A stretch of 64,000 nucleotides of DNA from the NCBI RefSeq assembly GCF_030697375.1, contig NZ_JAUYQD010000035.1, positions 1 through 64,000 of the forward strand, given 5' to 3'. Each line of letters opens with the position of its first letter. The first letter of the stretch is position 1. This stretch comes from Rhodoferax sp. (GTDB lineage Bacteria > Pseudomonadota > Gammaproteobacteria > Burkholderiales > Burkholderiaceae_C). This document shows, piece by piece, positions 1 through 7,881 of the stretch. The notes beneath the pieces are model-generated. The model ran no database searches. It had not been told where the DNA came from and saw only the letters and a list, made by a program, of their open reading frames with translations. The translations under genes and the position numbers were made by a program.

Positions 1-161
1 ACCGGTATGCAGAAAGTGCGTTGTGTCAACGACCCCCGCCCCTGATTTGCTCAATAAGCGTGATGGATCAAACCATCCATCCATCACACAACTTGATCGA
101 TTTGGACTGAAATGCCATCACGGGGGGTGAGCATGCTCACCTGAGTACGGAAAAAACCTAC
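1..161. other. Left-edge non-coding stretch upstream of the integrase
   Basis: No gene is supported here. In class-1-like integrons the attI site lies just upstream of intI, so this stretch could contain attI or the edge of a cassette array lying left of the window, but I cannot recognise a credible core site. A small inverted repeat (CGTTG-TGT-CAACG, 19-31) is the only structure seen. The integrase reading frame is open back to position 111, where an in-frame TGA (108-110) precedes it, and it has no good start codon in that interval. Confidence 0.4.
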
Positions 162-1067
162 TTGTATTGGGTGCGGTGGTTCATCCGATTTCATGGCTTG
201 CGCCATCCTCGTGAAATGGGTCGGCTTGAGGTAGAGCAGTTTTTGACCATGCTGGCCAATGAGCGCAAAGCTGCCCCGTCAACCCACCGGCAGGCTCTGA
301 GCGCGATTCTGTATCTCTACAAAGAAGTGTTATCACAAGAGCTGCCGTGGCTGCAAGAGATTGGTCGGCCTACGCCGACCAAGCGCATTCCATCCGTGTT
401 GACGCGTGAAGAGGTGGGCAGCATGCTCGCCTTGATGGATGGAGTCACCGGGCTGTTGGCCCGGTTGCTTTACGGCACTGGTATGCGTCATATGGAGGGC
501 TTGAGCTTGCGTGTAAAGGACGTGGACTTTGACCGTCACGTCATCATTGTTCGTGACGGCAAGGGCGGTAAGGACCGCGTGGTGATGCTGCCGCATTCTC
601 TGGAATCCGCCTTGCGGGTGCAGCTTGCCAGTTCTCGCGCTTTGTGGACGGCGGATCGCAATGCACAACGACCCGGCGTGTATTTACCACACGCGCTGGA
701 GTCCAAGTACCCTCGGGCAGGGCAGTCTTGGGCGTGGCACTGGGTGTTTGCATCGCCCACGCTGGCTATTGATCCACGGTCAGGCGTTGAGCGCAGACAC
801 CATTTGTATGAACAGCGGCTACAACGGGCCATCAAGCAAGCAGTAGGGCAGGCGGGCATTCACAAACCGGTATCCGTTCACACCCTGCGCCATTCCTTCG
901 CCACCCACCTGCTGCAAGCCGGAACCGACATCCGCACCGTGCAGGAGCTGCTGGGCCACTCCGATGTATCAACCACCATGATTTACACCCATGTACTCAA
1001 GGTGGCAGCGGGCGGCACGGCCAGCCCGCTGGACGCACTGGGTGCACTGGGTGCGTTCGCACCCTGA
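162..1067 (+). CDS. intI: Integron integrase (tyrosine recombinase IntI), probably 5'-eroded
   Basis: Site-specific tyrosine recombinase that would insert and excise gene cassettes at attI/attC. Counted from the TTG at 162, the catalytic set is complete: Arg109 in YGTGMR, a Lys in DGKGGKDR (134/137), His240-x-x-Arg243 in HTLRHSF, His266 in LLGHSD and nucleophile Tyr275 in TTMIYTHV. The extra segment [14 protein letters not shown] (183-196) and the C-terminal SPLDAL mark it as IntI rather than XerC/D. IntI proteins are about 320-340 residues; this frame gives 301. The open frame extends upstream to 111 and adds a sequence resembling the family ([14 protein letters not shown]), but no ATG or GTG start is present and an in-frame TGA stands at 108. 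The first 15-25 residues are therefore missing or diverged, and the gene may be inactive. Any cassettes would lie left of the window. Confidence 0.85.
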   Translation: MYWVRWFIRFHGLRHPREMGRLEVEQFLTMLANERKAAPSTHRQALSAILYLYKEVLSQELPWLQEIGRPTPTKRIPSVLTREEVGSMLALMDGVTGLLARLLYGTGMRHMEGLSLRVKDVDFDRHVIIVRDGKGGKDRVVMLPHSLESALRVQLASSRALWTADRNAQRPGVYLPHALESKYPRAGQSWAWHWVFASPTLAIDPRSGVERRHHLYEQRLQRAIKQAVGQAGIHKPVSVHTLRHSFATHLLQAGTDIRTVQELLGHSDVSTTMIYTHVLKVAAGGTASPLDALGALGAFAP

Positions 1068-1088
1068 ATTCTCAATGATGAAATATGG

Positions 1089-1139
1089 CCGTAGCCCCCG
1101 TGGAATGTGCGTAAGCAGCTACTTATTTTGTAGCATTTT
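1089..1139 (+). repeat. Dispersed Comamonadaceae-type repeat, copy A
   Basis: This is a copy of a roughly 50-bp element that recurs in the window. Its parts in order are a GTAGCCCCCG block, a spacer, GCGTAAGCAGCTA, and a TTTTGTAGCATTTT arm. It overlaps the last codons and the stop of dusC on the other strand, so the dusC C-terminus is partly encoded by the repeat. Other copies are at 3694-3745, 17181-17226, 21691-21727, 25249-25300 and 55223-55273. Confidence 0.7.
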
Positions 1140-2126
1140 CGCATCCAGCGCACCGTGCTGCGTGAGCCACTGCGCGACCAGCGCCGGGTCGTGCAGAGTG
1201 CGCAACGCGTCATACGCCTCTTGCGCTTCGGGGTAGCGGTGGCGCATGAAGTTGAGCCACTGCTTGAGGCGCCCGGCCTGCTGGCGGCGCTCCAGGCGGG
1301 CCACCACCAGCAGCCAGAAGCCGCCCAGCAGGGGCAGTATGTCCGCCCAGGGCACCAGCGGCGCCGTGTCCTGCACGGGCCGTTCATCGATGCTGTGGGG
1401 CTGCCCCAGTTCGCGGCGGATGGCGTGGGCCAGGCCGGGGTCGGTGACGATGCCACGGCCCAGCATGAGGTGATCGCAGCCGGAGGCCTGGCGGCAGCGG
1501 CGGGCGTCGTCCACGGTCCAGATTTCGCCATTGGCCACCACAGGGATGTTGACGCCTAAGCGAATGTCGTTGACGCGCTCCCAGTAGGCGGGTGGGCGGT
1601 AGGCGTCGGCCTTGGTGCGGGCGTGCACCACCAGCTCGTCGGCGCCGCCGTCGGCCAGGGCCTGGGCGCACTCCACGGCGCGGCTGTCGTCGTTAAAGCC
1701 CAGGCGCATCTTGGCCGACACCGGCATGTCCGGCGGGACGGCGCGGCGCACGGCGGAGACGATGCGGGTTAGCAGCTCCGGGTCTTGCAGCAGCGCGGCG
1801 CCGCCGCCATGGCGGTTGACCACTTTGGCCGGGCAGCCAAAATTCAGGTCGATGCCGTGGGGGCCCAGCTCGGCCAGGCGGGCGGCGTTCTCGGCCATGC
1901 TGGTGGGGTCGGAGCCCAGCAACTGGGCGCGCACCGGCACGCCCGATGGCGTGTAGCCGCCGTTGGCCAGCTCGGGCATGACGCGAAGAAAGGTGCGCTC
2001 GGTCAGCAGCGTGTGGGTGACGCGGATGAATTCGGAGACGCAGCGGTCCACCCCGCCCACACGGGTCAGGATGTCGCGCAGCGCCCAGTCCAGCAGCCCC
2101 TCCATGGGGGCCAGGTAAATGCGCAT
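1119..2126 (-). CDS. dusC: tRNA-dihydrouridine(16) synthase DusC
   Basis: Flavin enzyme that reduces a uridine of the tRNA D-loop to dihydrouridine with NADPH. The sequence starts with the family's LAPMEG loop (5-10), carries NFGCPAK with the catalytic Cys98, then the FMN/phosphate-binding motifs KMRLGF, VHARTK, VANGEIW and MLGRGI. The length of 335 residues is close to that of E. coli DusC (about 315), and the DusC-type N-terminus (MRIYLAPMEGLLD) separates it from DusA and DusB. It begins one base after the ahpF stop, so the two genes are probably cotranscribed. The last residues (about MLQNK) and the TAG stop come from a dispersed repeat that overlaps the 3' end, so the native C-terminus may have been rewritten. 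Confidence 0.93.
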   Translation of the reverse strand: MRIYLAPMEGLLDWALRDILTRVGGVDRCVSEFIRVTHTLLTERTFLRVMPELANGGYTPSGVPVRAQLLGSDPTSMAENAARLAELGPHGIDLNFGCPAKVVNRHGGGAALLQDPELLTRIVSAVRRAVPPDMPVSAKMRLGFNDDSRAVECAQALADGGADELVVHARTKADAYRPPAYWERVNDIRLGVNIPVVANGEIWTVDDARRCRQASGCDHLMLGRGIVTDPGLAHAIRRELGQPHSIDERPVQDTAPLVPWADILPLLGGFWLLVVARLERRQQAGRLKQWLNFMRHRYPEAQEAYDALRTLHDPALVAQWLTQHGALDAKMLQNK

Positions 2127-3683
2127 TCAGTGGCGGATCAGGTGGTCAAAGGCGCTCAAGGCGGCTTTGGCGCCGTCTCCAGCGGCAATCACGATCTGCT
2201 TGAAGGGCACCGTGGTGCAGTCGCCGGCCGCAAACACGCCCGGCACGCTGGTCTGCCCTTTGGCATCGACGATGATTTCGCCAAACTTGCTCAACTCCAC
2301 CGTGCCTTTGAGCCACTCGGTGTTGGGCACCAGGCCGATCTGCACAAACACGCCTTCCAGTTCCACCAGATGTTCCACGCCGGTGGCGCGGTCCTTGAAG
2401 CGCAGGCCGTTGACCTTGCCCTGGGCACCGGTGATTTCGGTGGTCTGGGCGTTGGTGTGGATGGTGATGTTGGGCAGGCTCTTGAGCTTGTTCACCAGCA
2501 CGGCGTCGGCCTTGAGCTGGTCCGCAAATTCCACCAGCGTGACATGGGCCACGATGCCGGCCAGGTCGATCGCCGCTTCTACACCGGAATTGCCGCCACC
2601 GATCACCGCCGTGCGTTTGCCCTTGAACAGGGGGCCATCGCAATGCGGGCAGTAGGCCACGCCCTTGTTTTTGTACTCTTGCTCGCCGGGCACGTTGACG
2701 TTGCGCCAGCGGGCGCCGGTGGACAGGATGACCGTCTTGGACTTGAGCGAGCCGCCGTTGGCCAGTCGCATCTCGATCAGTCCGCCAGGTTCGTTGGCCG
2801 GAATCAAGGCTTCAGCCCGCTGCAGGTTCATGATGTCCACGTCATAGGCGCGGGTGTGGGCTTCCAGGGCGGCGGCGAATTTGGGGCCGTCGGTTTCCAG
2901 CACCGAGATGTAATTCTCAATGGCCAGCGTGTCATTCACCTGGCCCCCGAAGCGCTCGGCGGCCACGCCGGTGCGTATGCCTTTGCGGGCGGCGTACACG
3001 GCGGCAGCGGCTCCCGCGGGGCCACCACCGATGATCAAGACGTCATACGGCGCCTTGGCCGAGAGCTTGGCGGCGTCCTTCTGGGCGGCGCCGGTGTCCA
3101 GTTTGGCCACAATTTCTTCCACCATCATGCGGCCGGAGCCGAAGACCTGCCCATTGAGGAACACCATGGGCACGGCCATGATTTCGCGGGCCTTGACCTC
3201 GTCTTGGAAAGCACCGCCTTCGATCACCGTGGTTTTGATTTTGGGATTGAAAATGGCCATCAGGCTGAGCGCCTGCACCACGTCCGGGCAGTTGTGGCAG
3301 GTCAGCGACATATAGACCTCGAAATTGAAGTCCCCTTCCAGTGCCTTGATCTGCTCAATCACCGCTGGCTCGACCTTGGGCGGGTGGCCGCCGGTCCACA
3401 GCAGTGCCAGCACCAACGAGGTGAATTCATGGCCCAGGGGCAGTCCGGCGAAACGCAGCTGGGTGTCCGTGCCCGCACGTTTCAAGGAGAAAGAAGGTTT
3501 GCGCGCATCCTGACCGTCGTAGGCGACGGTGATCTTGTCGCTGCGCAGGCCCTGAATGGTTTGCAACAAGGCGCGCATTTCCACTGAATTGCTGTCGTCG
3601 CCCAGGGAGGCCACCATCTCGATCGGCAGCGTCACGCGTTCCAGGTAGGCGGCAAGCTGGGTTTTAAGGGTGTCGTCGAGCAT
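2127..3683 (-). CDS. ahpF: Alkyl hydroperoxide reductase subunit F
   Basis: Flavoprotein disulfide reductase that passes electrons from NADH to AhpC for peroxide detoxification in the cytoplasm. The N-terminal double thioredoxin-fold domain carries the CHNC redox pair (Cys129, Cys132). The FAD Rossmann motif GGGPAGAAA is near 219-227, and the thioredoxin-reductase-like domain has the second redox centre CPHC (Cys345, Cys348). The 518 residues are the normal AhpF length. It lies downstream of ahpC, separated by a 162-bp gap containing a strong terminator and a dispersed repeat, so part of ahpC transcription should stop before ahpF. dusC starts directly after its stop codon. Confidence 0.97.
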   Translation of the reverse strand: MLDDTLKTQLAAYLERVTLPIEMVASLGDDSNSVEMRALLQTIQGLRSDKITVAYDGQDARKPSFSLKRAGTDTQLRFAGLPLGHEFTSLVLALLWTGGHPPKVEPAVIEQIKALEGDFNFEVYMSLTCHNCPDVVQALSLMAIFNPKIKTTVIEGGAFQDEVKAREIMAVPMVFLNGQVFGSGRMMVEEIVAKLDTGAAQKDAAKLSAKAPYDVLIIGGGPAGAAAAVYAARKGIRTGVAAERFGGQVNDTLAIENYISVLETDGPKFAAALEAHTRAYDVDIMNLQRAEALIPANEPGGLIEMRLANGGSLKSKTVILSTGARWRNVNVPGEQEYKNKGVAYCPHCDGPLFKGKRTAVIGGGNSGVEAAIDLAGIVAHVTLVEFADQLKADAVLVNKLKSLPNITIHTNAQTTEITGAQGKVNGLRFKDRATGVEHLVELEGVFVQIGLVPNTEWLKGTVELSKFGEIIVDAKGQTSVPGVFAAGDCTTVPFKQIVIAAGDGAKAALSAFDHLIRH

Positions 3684-3693
3684 GATGGCTTCC

Positions 3694-3745
3694 TTTTGCT
3701 ATTAATTTGGTAGCTGCTTGCGCTTATTGTATAAGGGCTACAGCC
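3694..3745 (-). repeat. Dispersed Comamonadaceae-type repeat, copy B
   Basis: Minus-strand copy of the element. Read in reverse complement it has a GCTGTAGCCC block, then AAGCGCAAGCAGCTACC, then AATTAATAGCAAAA. It lies between the ahpC terminator and the ahpF start. Confidence 0.75.
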
Positions 3746-3757
3746 TGTTTTCGTGCA

Positions 3758-3804
3758 TAAAAAAGCCGGACGGCAAGGCGCTGGGGGCCTTGACGCAGTC
3801 CGGC
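3758..3804 (-). terminator. Rho-independent terminator after ahpC
   Basis: Read on the minus strand, a long GC-rich hairpin is followed by a run of seven T residues. The outer arms GCCGGAC (3765-3771) and GTCCGGC (3798-3804) pair, and the inner GCAAGGC/GCCTTG segments extend the stem. It follows the ahpC stop by about 40 bases, so it should make ahpC the predominant transcript and limit read-through into ahpF. Confidence 0.85.
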
Positions 3805-3845
3805 GGGTGAGCGCTCTAAGCGCTCTGCCGTCTCGGAGAGAAAGC

Positions 3846-4409
3846 TTAGATCTTGCCGACCAGATCCAAAGAAGGCGTGATGGTCTTGGCGCCTTCGTTC
3901 CACTTGGCGGGGCACACCTGGCCGGGGTGCGAAGCCACGTACTGGGCCGCTTTGAGCTTGCGCAGGGTTTCTTTCACATCGCGGGCGATGGCGTTGTCGT
4001 GCACTTCCAGGGTCACGATCTTGCCTTCGGGGTTGATGATGAAGGTGCCGCGCAGCGCCAAGCCTTCTTCATCGATATGCACGTCAAACGCACGGGTCAG
4101 CTTGTGGGTGGGGTCGCCAATCAGGGGAAACTGGGCCTTGCCCACGGCGGGCGATGTCTCATGCCACACCTTGTGGGCGAAATGGGTGTCGGTGGTGACG
4201 ATGTAGACCTCGGCACCGGCCTTTTGGAACTCGGCGTAGTTGTCAGCAGCGTCTTCCACTTCGGTAGGGCAGTTGAAGGTGAAGGCGGCGGGCATGAAAA
4301 TGAACACGTTCCACTTGCCTTTGAGGGTTTCGTTGGTCACGGTCACGAACTTGCCGTTATGGAATGCATCGTTCTTGAAAGCTTGGACTTCGGTATTGAT
4401 CAGGGACAT
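3846..4409 (-). CDS. ahpC: Peroxiredoxin AhpC
   Basis: Typical 2-Cys peroxiredoxin that reduces H2O2, organic peroxides and peroxynitrite, and is recycled by AhpF. The peroxidatic Cys47 lies in FTFNCPTE and the resolving Cys166 in HPGQVCPAKW. The 187 residues match enterobacterial AhpC exactly. The start at 4409 is preceded by a GAGGAAA Shine-Dalgarno. It is the first gene of an ahpC-(terminator)-ahpF-dusC group. An inverted repeat with LysR-type geometry lies upstream (4484-4500), which suggests OxyR-like induction. Confidence 0.98.
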   Translation of the reverse strand: MSLINTEVQAFKNDAFHNGKFVTVTNETLKGKWNVFIFMPAAFTFNCPTEVEDAADNYAEFQKAGAEVYIVTTDTHFAHKVWHETSPAVGKAQFPLIGDPTHKLTRAFDVHIDEEGLALRGTFIINPEGKIVTLEVHDNAIARDVKETLRKLKAAQYVASHPGQVCPAKWNEGAKTITPSLDLVGKI

Positions 4410-4452
4410 GGTGGTTTCCTCTTGGGTTAAGTTCTACAAATGAACTGGATGA

Positions 4453-4500
4453 ATATTAAACGCCCTATGGCACTTTAGGGTTTGATTGATCCAATCAATC
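4453..4500 (-). promoter_or_regulatory. Putative ahpC promoter with LysR-type operator
   Basis: GATTGAT (4484-4490), CCA, ATCAATC (4494-4500) form a perfect inverted repeat containing a T-N11-A core, the usual LysR-family (OxyR-like) geometry. On the minus strand a TAATAT -10-like box occupies 4453-4458, with no good -35. That places the operator at about -46, where an activator would be expected. This is a sequence-based inference; the motif is not the classical four-part enterobacterial OxyR site. Confidence 0.4.
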
Positions 4501-4529
4501 AGATTGACAAACTCTATGACCCCCAAGGT

Positions 4530-5825
4530 TCAAGTCTTGAACACACTCTGGTGCAAGCGCCGCAGCGACCACCACACGCCTCCGGCCACCAGGGGAATAG
4601 CCGCCGCGGCGGTCAACTCGGCACTCCAGGGCCAGCCCCAATGCTGGCCGCCCTTGGCCAGGTAGCTGACCAGCCCCACGATGTAGTAGGTGATGGCGGC
4701 CACCGATAGGCCCTCGACCGTGGACTGCAGCTTGAGCTGCAGGTCCTGGCGGCTGTTCATGGTGGCCAAGAGGGCCTGACTGCTTTGCTGCTGCTCAATC
4801 TCGACCCGGGTGCGCAGCAGGTTGCTGATGCGGGACACCCGCTGCGACAAGGCGTCCTGGCGTTTGCTGGACCAGGCGCAGGTGCTGCGCGCAGGCGTCA
4901 AGCGGCGCTCCATGAACTCGCCAATGGTCTGCATGCCCGCCAAGCGGGACTCGGCGATGTCGTCAATGCGTTTGTCCACGAGTTCAAAGTAGGCCGCACT
5001 GGCGGAAAAACGGGAGTGGGTGGCCGCGTGCTGGCTCTCCACCTGCCCCGCCAAACGCGTCAGGCGGTCCAGCAGCACCGGCTCATCGTCGCGCGTGGCG
5101 GAGCGAATGGCCTCGGCCAGCTCCGCCAGTTCACGCTCTGCGGACGCCAGCACCAGCGAGGCGTCCCGCGCGGCCGGCAGGCCCAGCAGGGCCGCCATGC
5201 GGTAGGTCTCTATCTCCAGCAGGCTTTGCACCAGCCGCCCCAGCCGCCGGGGCGTGAGGCCGTCGGCCAGCAGCACCATGCGCGAAAACCCGTCGGCGTG
5301 CACTGCAAAGTCGGTATAGACCTCACCAAAACCGTCGGCCACGGTGGATGCCACCAAGGTGTCCTCGTGGAGCACGTTTTTGACCAGGGAGCTGCTTCCA
5401 AATGTCTTGGACGGCAGCACCCATACATGCAAACCCGTCAGGCACTGACCCGGCAGGCCCGCCAGCCATTGCTGGGGAATGCTCTCCACCGCAGCCTCTG
5501 GATCACGCTCACCAAATTGCTCATCATTCAAGGGCCGCGAAAAGGTCCAGGTCACAAATTCGGTGTGCAATTCCCAGCGCACGCGAAACAGCCCAAAGTC
5601 CATGCGGATATGGGTGGAGGTCGCGTCCGGTTGCGGCAGGTGGTGGTCCCGCGCCAAAGCGGCCATGTGGGCGCGGCTCAACTCGCGTTGCGCCGCGTCA
5701 CACACCATCACCACATGCGAAATGCTCAGGGGCGCGCCCATGGCCACGGGTGGGCGGGCATGGACTTCGTTGTGCAGTGCGACGCGGTGGGGGTGTTGTT
5801 GGAGGTGGTGTGTGGGACTATGCAT
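4530..5825 (-). CDS. DUF3422 family membrane protein
   Basis: A 431-residue protein of the DUF3422 family, whose function is unknown. The N-terminus carries the family's HPHRVALHNEVHARPP region. A long charged helical middle (about 220-350) is followed by two hydrophobic segments near the C-terminus (YYIVGLVSYLAKGG and AAAIPLVAGGVWW), suggesting a large cytoplasmic domain tethered to the inner membrane. It lies between ahpC and tctA on the same strand with short gaps. Nothing in the context gives a specific role. Confidence 0.85.
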   Translation of the reverse strand: MHSPTHHLQQHPHRVALHNEVHARPPVAMGAPLSISHVVMVCDAAQRELSRAHMAALARDHHLPQPDATSTHIRMDFGLFRVRWELHTEFVTWTFSRPLNDEQFGERDPEAAVESIPQQWLAGLPGQCLTGLHVWVLPSKTFGSSSLVKNVLHEDTLVASTVADGFGEVYTDFAVHADGFSRMVLLADGLTPRRLGRLVQSLLEIETYRMAALLGLPAARDASLVLASAERELAELAEAIRSATRDDEPVLLDRLTRLAGQVESQHAATHSRFSASAAYFELVDKRIDDIAESRLAGMQTIGEFMERRLTPARSTCAWSSKRQDALSQRVSRISNLLRTRVEIEQQQSSQALLATMNSRQDLQLKLQSTVEGLSVAAITYYIVGLVSYLAKGGQHWGWPWSAELTAAAAIPLVAGGVWWSLRRLHQSVFKT

Positions 5826-5842
5826 AACAGTCGGTCAATCCA

Positions 5843-7354
5843 TCAGTCTTCTATAAATGCTTCTTCACGCTTGGACTTGACCGAAGGCATCAGAACCAAT
5901 ACCAGCAGCACCAGCGCGGCTGCCAGCAGGCCCGCCGACAAGGGGCGGGTCAAAAACACGCTCCAGTCACCCCGCGACAAGAGCAAGGCCCGGCGCAAAT
6001 ACTCTTCCATCATGGGCCCCAGAATGAAGCCCAGCAGCAGCGGCGCGGGCTCCATGCCCAGCTTGTGAAACAGGTAGCCGACCATGCCGAACAGGCCCAC
6101 CATCCAGATGTCAAAGGTGTTGTTGTTGGTGGAGTACACGCCCACGGCGCAAAACAGCACGATGGCCGGGAACAGCCAGCGGTAAGGCACGCTGAGCAGC
6201 TTGATCCAGATGCCGATCAGGGGCAAATTCAGCACCACCAACATGGCGTTGCCGATCCACATGGAGGCGATCAGGCCCCAAAACAACTCCGGGTTGCTGG
6301 TCATCACCTGCGGGCCGGGTTGGATGTTGTGGATGGTCATGGCCCCCACCATCAGAGCCATGACGGCATTGGGCGGAATGCCTAGGGTGAGCAGCGGAAT
6401 GAAGGAGGTTTGGGCGCCCGCGTTGTTGGCCGACTCAGGCGCTGCCACGCCACGGATATTGCCCTTGCCAAACGGTACTTCACCGGGGCGAAGCCGGGTC
6501 CGTTTCTCCAGGGTGTAGGCGGCAAACGCAGCCATCACCGCACCGCCCCCGGGGAGAATGCCCAAAATGGAGCCCAAGGTGGTGCCGCGCAGCACCGCAG
6601 GAAGCATGTTTTTGAAGTCCTCTTTGGTGGGCATCAGGCCAGACACCTTGGCCGTGAACACCTGGCGCTCGCTTTCGTGTTTGGACAGGTTGCTGATGAT
6701 TTCGCCATAACCAAAGACCCCCATGGCAATCACGATGAAGCCAATGCCGTCGGTCAACTCCGGGGTGTCAAAGGTGAACCGTGCCACACCGGAGTTGACA
6801 TCGGTGCCGACCATGCCCAGCAACAGCCCCAGCACGATCATGCCGACCGCCTTGAGCAGCGAGCCCGAGGCCAGCACCACCGCGCCAATCAGGCCCAAAA
6901 TCATCAGGGAAAAGTACTCGGCGGGCCCAAACTTAAAAGCCAACTCGGTCAAAGGTGCCGCAAACGCCGCCAAGATCAGCGTGCCCACACAGCCCGCAAA
7001 AAACGAGCCCAGCCCCGCAGCGGCCAAAGCCGGGCCCGCCCTGCCCTGGCGTGCCATCTGGTAGCCGTCAATGACCGTCACCACGGACGACGACTCCCCA
7101 GGCAGGTTGACCAAAATGGCCGTGGTGGAGCCGCCGTACTGCGCGCCGTAGTAAATGCCCGCCAGCATGATGAGCGCCGCCACCGGCGGCAAGGCGTAGG
7201 TGGCGGGCAGCAGCATGGCAATGGTGGCCAGGGGCCCGATACCGGGCAGCACACCGATCAAGGTGCCCAACAGGCAGCCGACAAAGGCGTACATCAGGTT
7301 TTGGGCGGTGAACGCCACCCCGAACCCCAGCGACAGATTGGCAATCAAGTCCAT
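5843..7354 (-). CDS. tctA: Tripartite tricarboxylate transporter, large permease TctA
   Basis: Large membrane subunit (503 residues, about 12 hydrophobic segments) of a TTT-family secondary transporter that takes up a carboxylate with the help of a periplasmic TctC protein. Family features seen are the N-terminal GTLIGVLPGIGPLATIAM loop, the repeat-like GILPGGGAVMAAF and the ESANNAGAQTSFIPLLTLG segment. tctB lies 10 bp upstream on the same strand. No tctC is adjacent, so the binding protein must be encoded elsewhere, as is common in Burkholderiales, which carry many orphan TctC proteins. Confidence 0.95.
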   Translation of the reverse strand: MDLIANLSLGFGVAFTAQNLMYAFVGCLLGTLIGVLPGIGPLATIAMLLPATYALPPVAALIMLAGIYYGAQYGGSTTAILVNLPGESSSVVTVIDGYQMARQGRAGPALAAAGLGSFFAGCVGTLILAAFAAPLTELAFKFGPAEYFSLMILGLIGAVVLASGSLLKAVGMIVLGLLLGMVGTDVNSGVARFTFDTPELTDGIGFIVIAMGVFGYGEIISNLSKHESERQVFTAKVSGLMPTKEDFKNMLPAVLRGTTLGSILGILPGGGAVMAAFAAYTLEKRTRLRPGEVPFGKGNIRGVAAPESANNAGAQTSFIPLLTLGIPPNAVMALMVGAMTIHNIQPGPQVMTSNPELFWGLIASMWIGNAMLVVLNLPLIGIWIKLLSVPYRWLFPAIVLFCAVGVYSTNNNTFDIWMVGLFGMVGYLFHKLGMEPAPLLLGFILGPMMEEYLRRALLLSRGDWSVFLTRPLSAGLLAAALVLLVLVLMPSVKSKREEAFIED

Positions 7355-7364
7355 GGCGTAGTCC

Positions 7365-7853
7365 TCAGGCGGTAATGAAAGCCGGCCAAACCAGAAACGG
7401 CAGCTTGAGCAGCAGAATGAAGGCCAGGTAGCTCACCAAGGCCAGCACGCTGGCCAGCACCAGGATTTCTTTGAACTTGAACGCATCACCGGCCAGGCTG
7501 GCAATGAAGGTCAGCGCATAAATCGCGGCAACCAGCCCCATCGCAGGCAGTTTGATCGGTGCCAAACCACCCAGCAGGGCACCAAAGACCAGATTGGCGG
7601 CGATGATGAAAAACAAGGGCTTCCATGCCAGGCGGCCGATTGGGTCGCCATCCATGGTCTCCACCACCAGGGCCTTGAAGGTGAGCATGGCCCCCAGCAC
7701 CGCCAGCAAAATGCCCAGCACCAGCGGAAAGTACCCTGGCCCCATGCGGGCGCCGTTGCCGATGGTGTAGTCACTGGCGCCCCAGGCAAACGCCACGCCA
7801 GTGCACATAAACAGCAGGCCGGAAAAAAAGTCTTTTTGGCTTTTTATATTCAT
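7365..7853 (-). CDS. tctB: Tripartite tricarboxylate transporter, small permease TctB
   Basis: Small membrane subunit of the TctABC-type transporter: 162 residues with four hydrophobic segments, beginning with KDFFSGLLFMCTGVAFAWG and containing the family's GARMGPGYFPLVLG loop. It pairs with tctA, 10 bp downstream. The upstream neighbour is an unrelated secretion-type ATPase gene whose stop is 28 bp away. The substrate cannot be inferred. Confidence 0.92.
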   Translation of the reverse strand: MNIKSQKDFFSGLLFMCTGVAFAWGASDYTIGNGARMGPGYFPLVLGILLAVLGAMLTFKALVVETMDGDPIGRLAWKPLFFIIAANLVFGALLGGLAPIKLPAMGLVAAIYALTFIASLAGDAFKFKEILVLASVLALVSYLAFILLLKLPFLVWPAFITA

Positions 7854-7881
7854 GAACAGTCTCTTCTCCAGGTCGGTGTTT

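Noticed and set aside
19..31. CGTTG-TGT-CAACG inverted repeat as an integron attI/attC core
   Set aside because: It does not fit the GTTRRRY/RYYYAAC core rule and is too short; no cassette structure is visible in the window.
1785..3587. 600-codon plus-strand frame across dusC and ahpF
   Set aside because: It is antisense to two well-recognised genes, is His/Gly/Gln-rich and low in complexity, and exists because of high GC; no family resemblance.
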